Notes under the pieces: model-generated
Told to the model about the DNA's origin: nothing
Database searches by the model: none
The model's input: the letters and a program-made list of their open reading frames with translations, nothing else
Shown here: positions 25,408 through 34,462 of the stretch, one piece after another
How the letters are laid out: every line of letters begins with the position of its first letter
Numbering within the stretch: the first letter of the stretch is position 1
Assembly (NCBI GenBank): GCA_034090045.1
Contig: JAXDTI010000001.1
Location: 186,001 to 250,000, forward strand
Reading direction: 5' to 3'
Length of the DNA: 64,000 nucleotides
From: JAXDTI01 sp034090045
Lineage (GTDB): Bacteria > Actinomycetota > Actinomycetes > Actinomycetales > Actinomycetaceae
Made by a program: the position numbers and the translations under genes

Positions 25408-27762
25408 ATGAATCCGTGGGGCGGGGGTGACGTTTACGGACGGCTGCTGGGCGAGTTACGGGCACTACCTGATTTCGCCGGCGAGGTGAGTGTTCCGGCG
25501 CGCGCGGCCCGCTACCGGGATTATCCACTTTGGGTGCTACCGACTGTTCGGGAGGCTTTCGGATGGCAACAACTCTATTCTCACCAGGCAGAATGCGCCG
25601 AAGCCCTACATTCTGGTGAGGATGCGATACTCACCACCGGCACCGGTTCGGGCAAATCAGCGGCTGCGTGGCTTGAATACTTAAACGCTGCCGCAACCTA
25701 TACCGCTAAAGCGCGGGAGGTGGGGGTAGCACTTGCGGAGGCGAAACCTACCGCGCTGTACCTGGCACCGACAAAGGCACTGGCTCGTGACCAGCTACAT
25801 GCCCTCCAAAACTGGATAAACCGTGCCGGCTTGGATATTTCTATAGGCACCGCGGATGGGGATACCGACGCGGAGGCGAAACGCTGGGTTAGTTCCCGCG
25901 CTGACGTGGTGTTCACGAACCCCGATTATCTGCATTATGTGCTTCTTAGGCAGGCAGATAAGTGGCGGCATCTGTTTCGTGGGTTGCATCTGATAGTGCT
26001 CGATGAGTTGCATTATTGGCATGGCCTACAGGGTGCCCATATCGCGCTTGTGCTCCGCAGGCTGCTCCGAGTCGCGGCGCAGACTGGTGCAAACCCGCAG
26101 GTAGTGATGCTTTCTGCTACTGCCGGTTCGCTCACAGGTGCCGGCACAAATGCTTTTACTGGCAGGGCGTGTAGCGTCGTAGCAGCGGACGGTTCACCAG
26201 CGGGTGAACACACCTATCTGGTGGTGAATCCCGCAACCCGCAACGCTGGCACAGATTCGGAAACTCCCGGTTCTTCCTTGGCGGCTGCCGCGAGGGTAAC
26301 TGCCCGCTCGATGTTTCTGGGGGCGAAAGTTCTGGCATTTGCTGGTTCGCGAAATGGCGTGGAGGCGCTCAGTTCGATGACTCGCGAGTTTTTAGGTGAC
26401 TTAGACCCGGTGTTAGTGGGTAAGATGGCTGGCTACCGCGGTGGTTATTTGCCTCGGGAACGCAAAGAATTGGAGCAGGCTTTTCGCAGCGGCGCGTTGC
26501 GGGGGTTGGCTTCTACCTCGGCGCTGGAACTCGGTATTGATATTCCTAACCTCGATATGACCTTGACCTGCGCTTGGCCGGGCAGTCGTGCATCTTTTCG
26601 GCAACAATCCGGGCGAGCTGGACGTGGTGAACAGCAGGGAATTTCGGTGTTCGTTCCCGCCGAGAATCCCCTGGATCACTATTACGCAGCCGATCTGCAA
26701 CGCATTTTGGCAGAACCAGAGACCACAGTTTTCGATGTGCACAACCCGAATGTGCTGCTCCCGCACCTGTGTACCGCGGCCGCCGAGTCGCCTCTGACCC
26801 GCAGTGATATCGGTGTTTTTGGTTTGGGTTCTACACGGGTTTTTGATGAGTTGACGCAAGCCGGGTGGCTGCGCCGGCGCCTGCGCGCCGGCGAGGACAC
26901 CTGGTATTGGAATCTCGATCGTGGCGAGAACCCGTGGGACGATATTGATATTCGTGGCGGTGGCGAGCAGGTACAGATTATCGTGGCAGACACCGGCGAG
27001 GTTTTGGGTTTCGCAGATGCTACACGTGCCGACTACACACTGCATCGTGACGCGATCTATGTGCATCAGGGACGAGTTTGGCAGGTTCGTGAGCGCGACG
27101 AGCGGGTAGCCATGGTGACTCCGGGGCCGACCATGTTGCGTACTCGCCCTTGGGATGAGAAACAAATCAGGATCCTCAAAGTCTCAGAATCCCGCGTGTT
27201 TGCTGGTGGCGAGTTATTTACTGGTGAAGTTGAGGTGCTTTCTCGGGTGATCGGTTACGACCTGGTTCGGCTACCCGGTGCAGAGTTCGTTTCTTCACAT
27301 CCCCTTCAGTTGCCGACCCGCATCCTGCGCACCCACGCGACCTGGTTCACTATTGACGATGTGCTGCTGGAAGAGTTGGGTGTGAATCGCGATAACCAGG
27401 CGGGGGCTTTACACGCTGCCGAACACGCGAGCATCGCACTGTTGCCGATGCTGATCAGTTGCGACCGCTGGGATTTGGGTGGGCTCTCGGTTCCGCTGCA
27501 TCAACAAACCGATGCGCCAACGGTGTTCGTCTATGACGGTTTGAGCGGTGGGACAGGTTTCAGTGAACACGGTTTCACCTTAGCTGCCGAGTGGTATGAG
27601 GCCACTCACCGAACCGTAGCGGAATGTGATTGCGATACCGGATGTCCACGGTGCATACAGTCCCCGAAATGCGGAAACAATAATAAATCGCTTTCTAAAA
27701 CCGATGCTGTGGCACTCCTGAATCACCTGCGCATTGCCCTTAACAGCGCACCTGAAACGTAG
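25408..27762 (+). CDS. DEAD/DEAH-box helicase with DUF1998 zinc domain (MrfA/YprA-like)
   Basis: This 784-residue SF2 helicase is of the MrfA/YprA type, linked in Bacillus to repair of mitomycin-type DNA damage. The N-terminal RecA domain has Walker A GTGSGKS at residues 78-84, motif Ia LAPTKALARDQ, motif II VLDELH and motif III LSATAG. The second domain has SALELGIDIPNLD and the motif VI QQSGRAGR. The C-terminal DUF1998 part shows VFVYDGLSGGTGFSE and a zinc-type cysteine cluster (CDCDTGCPRC...CG). ATG 25408 is chosen over a start seven codons upstream, which would overlap nadE. It converges with the Tad gene cluster, one base apart. Confidence 0.9.
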   Translation: MNPWGGGDVYGRLLGELRALPDFAGEVSVPARAARYRDYPLWVLPTVREAFGWQQLYSHQAECAEALHSGEDAILTTGTGSGKSAAAWLEYLNAAATYTAKAREVGVALAEAKPTALYLAPTKALARDQLHALQNWINRAGLDISIGTADGDTDAEAKRWVSSRADVVFTNPDYLHYVLLRQADKWRHLFRGLHLIVLDELHYWHGLQGAHIALVLRRLLRVAAQTGANPQVVMLSATAGSLTGAGTNAFTGRACSVVAADGSPAGEHTYLVVNPATRNAGTDSETPGSSLAAAARVTARSMFLGAKVLAFAGSRNGVEALSSMTREFLGDLDPVLVGKMAGYRGGYLPRERKELEQAFRSGALRGLASTSALELGIDIPNLDMTLTCAWPGSRASFRQQSGRAGRGEQQGISVFVPAENPLDHYYAADLQRILAEPETTVFDVHNPNVLLPHLCTAAAESPLTRSDIGVFGLGSTRVFDELTQAGWLRRRLRAGEDTWYWNLDRGENPWDDIDIRGGGEQVQIIVADTGEVLGFADATRADYTLHRDAIYVHQGRVWQVRERDERVAMVTPGPTMLRTRPWDEKQIRILKVSESRVFAGGELFTGEVEVLSRVIGYDLVRLPGAEFVSSHPLQLPTRILRTHATWFTIDDVLLEELGVNRDNQAGALHAAEHASIALLPMLISCDRWDLGGLSVPLHQQTDAPTVFVYDGLSGGTGFSEHGFTLAAEWYEATHRTVAECDCDTGCPRCIQSPKCGNNNKSLSKTDAVALLNHLRIALNSAPET

Positions 27763-27763
27763 T

Positions 27764-28114
27764 TTAGGGGGAACGTAGGGTGGCTTGGGCTTTAGCTGAG
27801 GCTGAAAGTACGCCACGAGTTACACGGGCAGTATAGGTAACTTCTATCCCGGAAACAGCACACTCAACACGCTGAGCACCGAAACGGGCAGCAGCTTCAT
27901 CCGCCACCTCACAGGGGTCACCGAGCGCATAGCCCACCAGGGTTCCGGCACCCGCGAGAGCAGCCATGTCCGCTGCGGACTGAGCCCTGGAACGCATCAC
28001 AACCTGCTCACCTAAACTCAAAACAACCAGCGATAACATTACAGCAAAGGTGACTATGGATACAGCCATGACGCTCGCTGAACCGTGTTCCAAACTCCAT
28101 ACCCGCTGGCTCAC
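27764..28114 (-). CDS. TadG-like / Rv3654c-like pilus or secretion accessory protein
   Basis: This 116-residue protein has one N-terminal membrane helix (ASVMAVSIVTFAVMLSLVVLSLGEQVVMRSRAQSAADMAALAGA), the typical start of TadE/TadG-type pseudopilins of actinobacterial Tad loci. Two Cys remain in the exported part. The GTG start at 28114 overlaps the TGA of the tadE-like gene as GTGA and has GGGAG upstream; a longer frame begins inside that gene and is less likely. It is the last gene of the minor-pilin group. It probably helps assemble a Flp-type pilus at the membrane. Confidence 0.72.
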   Translation of the reverse strand: MSQRVWSLEHGSASVMAVSIVTFAVMLSLVVLSLGEQVVMRSRAQSAADMAALAGAGTLVGYALGDPCEVADEAAARFGAQRVECAVSGIEVTYTARVTRGVLSASAKAQATLRSP

Positions 28115-28416
28115 AGAGGCTCCCTGAGAGCACTCGCGGAACAGGTCAATTCCGGTAACCAGCCGGGCAGGCGAACACGCGCACGGGCATCCACCCACTG
28201 ACCATCACGGTTCACGGATACGGCGATTCCGCGGTCAAAACCCGGTGTCTCGACACCGATTGCTGCGGCACGCGCAGAAACCCGGGCGGCGTCACAAGCT
28301 GAAACCTGTAAAGCAGCGGCACCACCAACCCCGGCAACCAAAAGTGTGACCGCGATGATAGCTGGCAAGGCAAGAGCAAACTCCACTGTCACCATGCCGT
28401 TTTCACCCCTACTCAC
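28111..28416 (-). CDS. TadE-like minor pilin
   Basis: This 101-residue protein has a short, positively charged N-terminus, then GMVTVEFALALPAIIAVTLLVAGVGG, the TadE signature with the invariant Glu at the start of the helix. The exported part has Cys pairs (ACDAARV, LTCSAS). It starts by ATGA-type overlap with the DUF4244 gene upstream and is coupled to the TadG-like gene downstream. The likely place of action is the cytoplasmic membrane and cell surface, as part of a Flp/Tad pilus. Confidence 0.82.
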   Translation of the reverse strand: MSRGENGMVTVEFALALPAIIAVTLLVAGVGGAAALQVSACDAARVSARAAAIGVETPGFDRGIAVSVNRDGQWVDARARVRLPGWLPELTCSASALREPL

Positions 28417-28619
28417 CCAGCTAAAGCTTTCTGGATCAGTTCAGTAAGCGCAGTTTTTATAGCGCCACCTTTAACCACTACCATCAACACTCCGGCGAAA
28501 GCGGCGGCCGCTAGGGTGCCTATCGCATATTCCGCGGTCGCCATGCCCTCTTCACCCCCGGTTAGCTTCACCAGTTCTGTATGCAATCTGACCTGCAATG
28601 CCAATAATTTTTCTGTCAT
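28413..28619 (-). CDS. DUF4244 family Flp pilin-like protein
   Basis: This 68-residue protein has GGEEGMATAEYAIGTLAAAAFAGVLMVVV, the DUF4244 pattern: a prepilin-like Gly-Met/Thr site with Glu at position 5 of the helix, as in Flp pilins. It is the likely major pilin subunit. Cleavage by a prepilin peptidase would fall near residue 25; no such peptidase gene is in the window. AAGGAG precedes the ATG. The rest of the Tad genes lie on the far side of ddh. Confidence 0.85.
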   Translation of the reverse strand: MTEKLLALQVRLHTELVKLTGGEEGMATAEYAIGTLAAAAFAGVLMVVVKGGAIKTALTELIQKALAG

Positions 28620-28806
28620 TATTTGCTCCTTGTTTCTGTTCCCGTCACAGCGGTATTGCTGGACGGTATCTCTACAATCCCGCGGCTCACTATCGAAACA
28701 AAATGCAACTATCGGTTCAGGTAATCGCTGTTATATTTACACGTCTGTGGACACCGAGCATCGCTTCGATGTGGGAAAACTCTTATATTCTTCGGAAAGT
28801 GAGGCT

Positions 28807-28836
28807 TTGCCGCCTAAACGCAGACTCGCGTAGTAT
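28807..28836 (+). promoter_or_regulatory. Promoter for ddh (leaderless)
   Basis: TTGCCG (28807-28812), an 18-base spacer and TAGTAT (28831-28836), then six bases to the ATG at 28843. It is the most complete leaderless promoter in the window. Confidence 0.65.
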
Positions 28837-28842
28837 CGAAGT

Positions 28843-29817
28843 ATGAGTATTCGTGTGGCAATTAATGGTTATGGAAATCTCGGACGTGGCGTGGAACTGG
28901 CGCTGCTTCAAGCTGTGGATCTTGAACCGGTGGTGGTGTTCACTCGCCGCGACCCGGAACAGGTAGAGACTGCCGGCACACCGGTAGCTCCGCTCGATCA
29001 GATGAGTGAGTGGGCAGATAAGGTCGATATTTGCATCAACTGTGGCGGCAGCGCCACTGATTTGGAGACGCAGACACCTGCCGCTTTGGAGTTTTTCTCG
29101 GTTGTGGATTCTTTCGACACCCACGCGAAAATACCGGAGTTTTTCGAGACCGTAGACCAGGTCGCCCGGAACCGTGACCGTGCCGCAATCATTTCGACAG
29201 GATGGGATCCCGGACTGTTTTCGCTGATGCGTGTGCTGTTTGAGGCGACTTTACCTAATGGTCATGAAGAGACTTTTTGGGGGCGGGGCGTATCCCAGGG
29301 GCACTCTGACGCTATTCGACGTGTCCCCGGCGTGGTTGATGCCCGACAGTACACAGTACCGATCGAGGCTGCGGTAGAGTCCGCGATCAGCGGAGACGAC
29401 CGCGAACTGACCCCTCGCGATAAACATCTGCGGGAATGTTTTGTAGTTGCCGAGGAGGGTGCCGACACCGAAGAGATCGAACGACAAATCAAAGAAATGC
29501 CGAACTATTTCGCCGACTATGACACTACCGTCACTTTTGTTTCTGCCGAGGAACTAGCCGAACAGCATTCCGGGCTGCCTCACGGCGGTATGGTGATTCG
29601 CAATGGAAATACCTCGGAGGATAACAGCGAGACATTGCAATTCCAGCTGCGACTGGACTCGAACCCGGAGTTCACCGGCTCGGTGCTTACCGCCTACGCC
29701 AGAGCACTATACAGGCTTGTCGAAGCAGGTTTCCGTGGAGCTGCTACCGCTTTGGATATTCCGGTTGGGGCTTTGCATCCGGATTCTGCAGCAGATCTCA
29801 GGGCGCACCGACTCTAG
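28843..29817 (+). CDS. ddh: meso-Diaminopimelate D-dehydrogenase
   Basis: This 324-residue NADPH enzyme makes meso-diaminopimelate directly from tetrahydrodipicolinate and ammonia, the one-step variant of lysine synthesis. The Rossmann motif is INGYGNLGRGVE at residues 7-18; CINCGGSATDL, VDSFDTHAKIPEFF, STGWDPGLFSLMRVLFEA and GRGVSQGHSDAIRRVPGV are all characteristic. Length is normal. It lies on the plus strand in the middle of the minus-strand Tad locus and has its own leaderless promoter. Ddh is scattered in bacteria, so transfer is possible; base composition does not obviously differ from its neighbours. Confidence 0.95.
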   Translation: MSIRVAINGYGNLGRGVELALLQAVDLEPVVVFTRRDPEQVETAGTPVAPLDQMSEWADKVDICINCGGSATDLETQTPAALEFFSVVDSFDTHAKIPEFFETVDQVARNRDRAAIISTGWDPGLFSLMRVLFEATLPNGHEETFWGRGVSQGHSDAIRRVPGVVDARQYTVPIEAAVESAISGDDRELTPRDKHLRECFVVAEEGADTEEIERQIKEMPNYFADYDTTVTFVSAEELAEQHSGLPHGGMVIRNGNTSEDNSETLQFQLRLDSNPEFTGSVLTAYARALYRLVEAGFRGAATALDIPVGALHPDSAADLRAHRL

Positions 29818-29836
29818 TTTTGAGGAACAGTTCAAC

Positions 29837-30340
29837 TCATAGCGCACCCCCGATAACCGCTGGCACCAGCGACAGCAACACGAATGCCGGCAACATACAC
29901 AACCCCAACGGCATGACCAGGTGAACCGCGAGACGTTGAGCACTTTCGCGAACCCGCCGATGGCGGTCTTCCCGTAGCATCCTGCTGTGACGGCTCAGTA
30001 AATCTGCCGGTGCTATTCCGCTGAGCCAGGCGGGACGAAGCGCAATAGCCAGCGGGTTCTCTGCACCTCCTGGACACCCGACCCAGGCTTCTGACCATTC
30101 GCTCCCCAATTGCAAAGACCTCCCTGCCAGGGCATATTCACCAGATGCCCCAGCAATGGACAGTGCGTTGAGAACTCTCGGTATTCCGGCACCACCGGAG
30201 ATGCCGGCTGCCGCCAAGTCCAGGACAACGGCGATATCTACGGGTATCGCGGCTGAATGGCTGCGAGTTGCGGGTATTTCTTTCACGATCCATGGCGAAC
30301 TCGCACAGATTAACGCAACAAACATCACTGCCGAGTTCAT
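29837..30340 (-). CDS. TadC-like type II secretion F domain protein
   Basis: This 167-residue membrane protein is a GspF/T2SF-domain inner-membrane platform protein of the Tad pilus. An N-terminal helix is followed by the T2SF helical bundle (IPVDIAVVLDLAAAGISGGAGIPRVLNAL) and the end helix AQRLAVHLVMPLGLCMLPAFVLLSLVPAV, which is typical. It is short compared with classical TadC proteins, as usual for actinobacterial loci. The ATG overlaps the TadB-like gene as ATGA. Its 3' end is 19 bases from ddh, tail to tail. Confidence 0.8.
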   Translation of the reverse strand: MNSAVMFVALICASSPWIVKEIPATRSHSAAIPVDIAVVLDLAAAGISGGAGIPRVLNALSIAGASGEYALAGRSLQLGSEWSEAWVGCPGGAENPLAIALRPAWLSGIAPADLLSRHSRMLREDRHRRVRESAQRLAVHLVMPLGLCMLPAFVLLSLVPAVIGGAL

Positions 30341-30981
30341 GACGAAGCCCTATCAACTAAGATCTTCATCCATAAGGCTCCTGCAAGCATAAACACAACT
30401 CCTAGTGCTCCCGCGAAAGTACCAATACCACCATCTGTCACCACCTGGAACGAGTTGGCACCCAAAAGTTCACTACCCAGCAGGCCAACTATCGGCACAA
30501 TAGCGAGCAACCTTGCTGAAGCCTTCGGCCCAGCAAAGGCGAGACGCCTTTCAGCTGCTTCTTCACTGGCATCCTGGACACCACGCGCTATCTGCTCCAA
30601 TACATTCACTAACGGGGCACCTACCGCCTCCGAAAATTTGATGGCGGCCTCCAGGTTCGTTCGTAACTGTGCATCAGCGATACCGGCAAAACTTATTCTC
30701 TCGCCCACTCCGGGACGCGGCGGGGGCACTCCGTGTGCGATTAAGGTCTCTTCAACAGCGGATTCCGTACTGGCTCCAGTGTTTAATCTGGCAGCTATTT
30801 CTGCTATCAGCAGCTCTGGAGACAGTTGTTCTTTGCGTCTGCCAATCCTGGGGAAACGGGAAATGAGACGAGTGAGGAGCACGCGAGCGCTCTTCACATG
30901 CCGAGGCTCTCTCCTGCCGAATCCAGCAAGTATTCCGAGAACACCAAAACAAATCGCAACCATCAGAGCATTTATACTCAT
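30337..30981 (-). CDS. TadB-like type II secretion F domain protein
   Basis: This 214-residue protein is the second T2SF platform protein. A first helix at the N-terminus, a cytoplasmic T2SF domain (LNTGASTESAVEETLIAHG, AIKFSEAVGAPLVNVLEQIARGVQD), then helices LLAIVPIVGLLGSELLG and FAGALGVVFMLAGALWMKILVD. It starts by ATGA overlap with tadA and ends by ATGA overlap with tadC, so the three are tightly coupled. It probably works with TadC as the membrane base that the TadA ATPase acts upon. Confidence 0.82.
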   Translation of the reverse strand: MSINALMVAICFGVLGILAGFGRREPRHVKSARVLLTRLISRFPRIGRRKEQLSPELLIAEIAARLNTGASTESAVEETLIAHGVPPPRPGVGERISFAGIADAQLRTNLEAAIKFSEAVGAPLVNVLEQIARGVQDASEEAAERRLAFAGPKASARLLAIVPIVGLLGSELLGANSFQVVTDGGIGTFAGALGVVFMLAGALWMKILVDRASS

Positions 30982-32090
30982 TGGGCGATCCTTTCCAACA
31001 GGGCATCATATGCGGATCCCCGTTTCTCCTCTCCGCTCTCGATGACCTGCAGAGCCATCTCGGCACGGATGCCTTGCGGGGTGCGTATCGGTACACCCAG
31101 CTCAGCGACCCATCTCAAATCTTGTTTCCTTCGGATATGCACGAACAGGTCGAAAGCTGCATACGCTTGAGCTGCCACTGCGCTCTCACTCATGCCGGCT
31201 AACGCTCCGAGCGCGGCAAGTCTAGCCGGCACATCAGCTATATTGTTTGCGTGTATTGTTGCCCATCCGCCCTCATGCCCGGTGTTTAAGGCGGTCAGAA
31301 CATCACGGACTTCTTCTCCGCGACACTCTCCGAGTATTATTCGGTCAGGGCGCATACGCATTGCTGCTCTCACCAGGTCAGACATGGTTACCGCACCGAT
31401 GCCTTGGACATTCGCCCTTCGTTCTTGCAGGTGAACGGTATCCGGGTGATTAATTCTGAGCTCGCTTACCTCTTCGATACATACTATTCGCTGTTCAGGG
31501 GGTATTTCATTGAGCAGGGCGCCAAGCAGAGTGGTCTTGCCGCTGCCGGTCGCACCCGAGATTATTCCAGAGAGTTTCGAGCGTAGTGCCCCACGCAGTA
31601 TTTCGGCACTGTTTTCACTGAGCGTACCGCAGTCCAACAAGGAAGTCAGTGTGAAGTCCAGTGGTTTAGCTTTTCGTATTGATATTGCGGCACAGCCTTT
31701 CGCAACTGGAGGCAACACCGCATGGAGTCGTGAACCTTGCGGTAATGTTCCGTCACAGATTGGTGAGCCATCATCCAGGCGTTTCCCGCAAGCAGCAGCC
31801 AATCGTACCGCGAGGGCACGTACCTGGTCGGTATCGGATAGTTTTATCGGAACTGCGGCGAGACCTATACCACGATCCACCCACGCTGTGCAAGGTTCAT
31901 TTATCAGCACGTCAGTGACTGTTTCATCAGCCATGAGCGCCGATAATTTGGGTCCGAATCCTGCCAGTTCCGCGCTCGCCTCACGCGATGCTCTGAGTCG
32001 GTCTTCGACAGTGATGCCGCCATCGGCAAGAGCTGCTTCATGCGGCTCAGCCCCGGCTGCTAGCAACCGGCGCCCAATTTGACCCAACAT
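30978..32090 (-). CDS. TadA-type secretion ATPase
   Basis: This 370-residue hexameric secretion ATPase powers Flp/Tad pilus assembly. It shows Walker A GATGSGKT at residues 179-186, the Asp-box region EEVSELRINHPDTVHLQERR, Walker B-like DRIILGECRGEEVRDVLTALNTGHEGGWATIHAN, all standard for CpaF/TadA. The N-terminal domain (DVLINEPCTAWVDRG) is also family-typical. ATG 32090 is chosen because GGGAGG precedes it; a frame extending 60 codons further upstream runs into the Ssd-like gene and is not credible. It overlaps tadB by four bases. Confidence 0.92.
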   Translation of the reverse strand: MLGQIGRRLLAAGAEPHEAALADGGITVEDRLRASREASAELAGFGPKLSALMADETVTDVLINEPCTAWVDRGIGLAAVPIKLSDTDQVRALAVRLAAACGKRLDDGSPICDGTLPQGSRLHAVLPPVAKGCAAISIRKAKPLDFTLTSLLDCGTLSENSAEILRGALRSKLSGIISGATGSGKTTLLGALLNEIPPEQRIVCIEEVSELRINHPDTVHLQERRANVQGIGAVTMSDLVRAAMRMRPDRIILGECRGEEVRDVLTALNTGHEGGWATIHANNIADVPARLAALGALAGMSESAVAAQAYAAFDLFVHIRRKQDLRWVAELGVPIRTPQGIRAEMALQVIESGEEKRGSAYDALLERIAQ

Positions 32091-32118
32091 TATTGTCCTC
32101 CCTGGAACTAACCCCTGC

Positions 32119-32997
32119 TCACCTGATCTGAGAGAATGCCCTGCGCCACGAATACGGATATTCCGGACCTGCACCCAGTACTGCGGCACGACCCGATGAG
32201 CGCCGCAGTCGAATGGTATCGCTAGCGCTGCCCGCCAGGTCACATTCCAACCATCCGTCATGGGCATCAATGAGCATATCGGCGCTGCGTGCGCACCCCA
32301 TATCGACTGTTATCGGCTGGTCGAGATGAGCCAAAGCGAGCGCCATTGGTCGCCAAGAATGTTTCGGAACTGCAATAATACGTATTCCGTGGTATTGAGG
32401 TGCGTCTTCGAGCCAGGCTCCGGCGATGCACGCCCCCGAACCGGCAATCGGCAAATCTGTGTTGAGACCGAGAAGTTGCCTGGTACTTTCCGGATTACCG
32501 GAAGCATCAATATAGAAACCGCCGCCCCGGAATCTCGCATAGTTGATGCCTACACTCGTGCATCCGCAACTCGGGGTTGTTCCCGCTATCAGGAATGGCC
32601 CTACATTCCCAATTCCGGTATCTACTATGCGGGTGTCGCCAGAGCCGATCGAGTGTTTCCCGGCTTTTACTATTGTTGCTATCTGGTAGGGCACTTTGCG
32701 TGTCGAAAGCCCGACTGATGCACACTGAATTGCGCTGACCAGCTCGTTTTCTTCACCAGGTATTCGCAAAGCACCGTATTGTTTTTCCTCAACTACCGCT
32801 GTGCCGTCTTTGCCTGCCCGCTCATTTCGTACATATATAGGCGACACCGTGCCGTAGCGTCCCGTGCTTGGAGCATCTTCCCTGTCGGTGAGCATAACTG
32901 CGGCTCCTGGTGTTACCTGTATCTCGGCGAGATACAGTAACTGGTCTAGCTCCTGCCGTAGAAGCGAATCGGTCACCCTCATATCTACTTGCAACAT
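32119..32997 (-). CDS. Ssd/CpaE-like protein with degenerate nucleotide-binding loop
   Basis: It occupies the slot held in actinobacterial Tad loci by the Ssd/CpaE (MinD-like) protein, and the layout agrees: an N-terminal receiver-like region (VTDSLLRQELDQLLYLAEIQV...AVMLTD) and a C-terminal MinD-like part with FYIDASGNPESTRQLLGL. The Walker A region reads GTTPSCGCTSV and has no Lys, so normal ATP hydrolysis is doubtful. Family members position the pilus or the septum. The start is uncertain: ATG 32997 and ATG 32982 are both possible, and neither has a strong ribosome site. TadA follows after 28 bases. Confidence 0.6.
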   Translation of the reverse strand: MLQVDMRVTDSLLRQELDQLLYLAEIQVTPGAAVMLTDREDAPSTGRYGTVSPIYVRNERAGKDGTAVVEEKQYGALRIPGEENELVSAIQCASVGLSTRKVPYQIATIVKAGKHSIGSGDTRIVDTGIGNVGPFLIAGTTPSCGCTSVGINYARFRGGGFYIDASGNPESTRQLLGLNTDLPIAGSGACIAGAWLEDAPQYHGIRIIAVPKHSWRPMALALAHLDQPITVDMGCARSADMLIDAHDGWLECDLAGSASDTIRLRRSSGRAAVLGAGPEYPYSWRRAFSQIR

Positions 32998-33146
32998 ATT
33001 TCCAGACTGCCGGGATGAGACGTAACGTGCAAAACATCTCGGCAACCCTGTGAACAGCTATTTATTATTGTCATCTGTTGATACTGTGACCTTTGATAAG
33101 CTGAAACAAGGCACAATTTCACTATTTGATAGCTATGGAGTCAGGC

Positions 33147-34004
33147 ATGAGCGAACCGAATGATACTGCCGAGGATCAGGGAGCCGATGATCCAACTATC
33201 CTGTCTCCTTTTAATACCGGGCAATCATTTATTCCTCCTGCTACTGACCAGAGCAACTATCCAGCATCCTATTCCGCGGCATCACTTCCAAATGGATATG
33301 TTGATCCGTACGCGAGTGGGTATCACGACCCCTATGCCGGCAACGTCCCGACGCTCCCATACGCTGCTGCACCGGTCGCCTATGCGACCAGTAATCAAGT
33401 CGTTTCAGCAGGTAAACGCGGATCCTGGAATTCAAATCGGGTTATTTTGATAGTCATGTTTTTGGTGGCTCTAGTTTTGGTTGCTATTGCAGGAACCATC
33501 CTGTTACTGCGAATCAATGTGCAGAATACTTCGATGGAATCGGCTAGCAGCACTTCGACCACAACTATCTCAGAGCCGGCAGACAGCGAAAACCACGATG
33601 CGACACAAGTTGATTTCCCTGCACCAAGGAATGCCTGGAATCTCCGACAGATCCAATCCGAAAATCTGGATGTTTCCTGCGAGCTGTTTGGCAGTTACGT
33701 GGGATGCACGGTGAAAGATAGGCTCGGTTCGGATGCGTGCGACACCGCTACCTACCTGAATATGAAGCTAACAAGCAGTGCTAGAGCCAGCAGCGTTGAT
33801 ACTACTTGTGGACTTTCGAACGCATTTCTAGGACAACCTGGAGATAAGTTCTCGACGCTCACTTCCGGCAGCTCCACTACCTATGGAGATATAGCATGTG
33901 AATCGAACGGGCCGAGCAATATCACCTGCTGGAACATCTATGACGGTACATTTATCAGCATGAATCCGGCATCTCCGAGCGGTTCAATCGAGGGTATAAA
34001 ATAG
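33147..34004 (+). CDS. Single-pass membrane protein with Cys-containing extracellular domain, unknown function
   Basis: This 285-residue protein has a Pro/Tyr/Ser-rich N-terminal cytoplasmic region of about 95 residues (several P-Y-A repeats such as DPYASGYHDPYAG), one membrane helix (VILIVMFLVALVLVAIAGTILLL), a Ser/Thr-rich linker and an extracellular domain of about 120 residues with six Cys, likely three disulfides. The layout is common among actinobacterial surface or penicillin-binding-associated proteins of unknown function. ATG 33147 is chosen for its upstream GGAG; start codons 12 and 21 bases earlier are less well supported. It diverges from the Ssd-like gene. Confidence 0.65.
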   Translation: MSEPNDTAEDQGADDPTILSPFNTGQSFIPPATDQSNYPASYSAASLPNGYVDPYASGYHDPYAGNVPTLPYAAAPVAYATSNQVVSAGKRGSWNSNRVILIVMFLVALVLVAIAGTILLLRINVQNTSMESASSTSTTTISEPADSENHDATQVDFPAPRNAWNLRQIQSENLDVSCELFGSYVGCTVKDRLGSDACDTATYLNMKLTSSARASSVDTTCGLSNAFLGQPGDKFSTLTSGSSTTYGDIACESNGPSNITCWNIYDGTFISMNPASPSGSIEGIK

Positions 34005-34022
34005 GCTGCACAGATCGCTTAA

Positions 34023-34038
34023 TGTTTCACGTGAAACA
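34023..34038. promoter_or_regulatory. parS centromere site
   Basis: TGTTTCACGTGAAACA is a perfect 16-base palindrome and the canonical ParB-binding parS sequence. It is 575 bases past the parB stop codon. Confidence 0.95.
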
Positions 34039-34270
34039 ATTTGGGGTTAGTGGATCAGTATAGTTTTTGGGCTAGTAGCGGTGGTGTGTACGGTTGCTTC
34101 GTTACAGTCCGGAATGATATCCCAGCGGTATTTGTTACAGTGGACTCTATATAGAAGCTTAGGAGCTGTCTATACAAGGACGTACTAACACTGAACACCG
34201 ATCCGGTGAGAATAATTTCGACAGCTGAGACCTAATCATTACTTTAGAGGCTCCGTCGCGATCCCTGCCC

Positions 34271-34327
34271 GACCTGATCCCTGTTCAACACTCTCAGGCA
34301 TGATCTATGCACGTCAGGTCATTTTTT
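34271..34327 (+). terminator. Possible terminator with long loop
   Basis: GACCTGA (34271-34277) and TCAGGTC (34314-34320) pair and are followed by ATTTTTT. The 36-base loop is large for an intrinsic terminator, so confidence is low. It could end the transcript of the membrane-protein gene at 33147. Confidence 0.3.
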
Positions 34328-34462
34328 AACACAGTTAAGCATCTCAATTGAGCCTCCGCTTCTGCCTTGTGCGGTGTGTGTTGCCCGGTGTGCTTTTTTC
34401 GATACAGCCCGACCTACCCCAAGTTAAGTCCGGACGTGCCTCCTGCAGGGCATCCCGGGGCA

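Noticed and set aside
32091..32270. 60-codon 5' extension of tadA
   Set aside because: It overlaps the end of the Ssd-like gene; ATG 32090 has GGGAGG and begins the family N-terminus.
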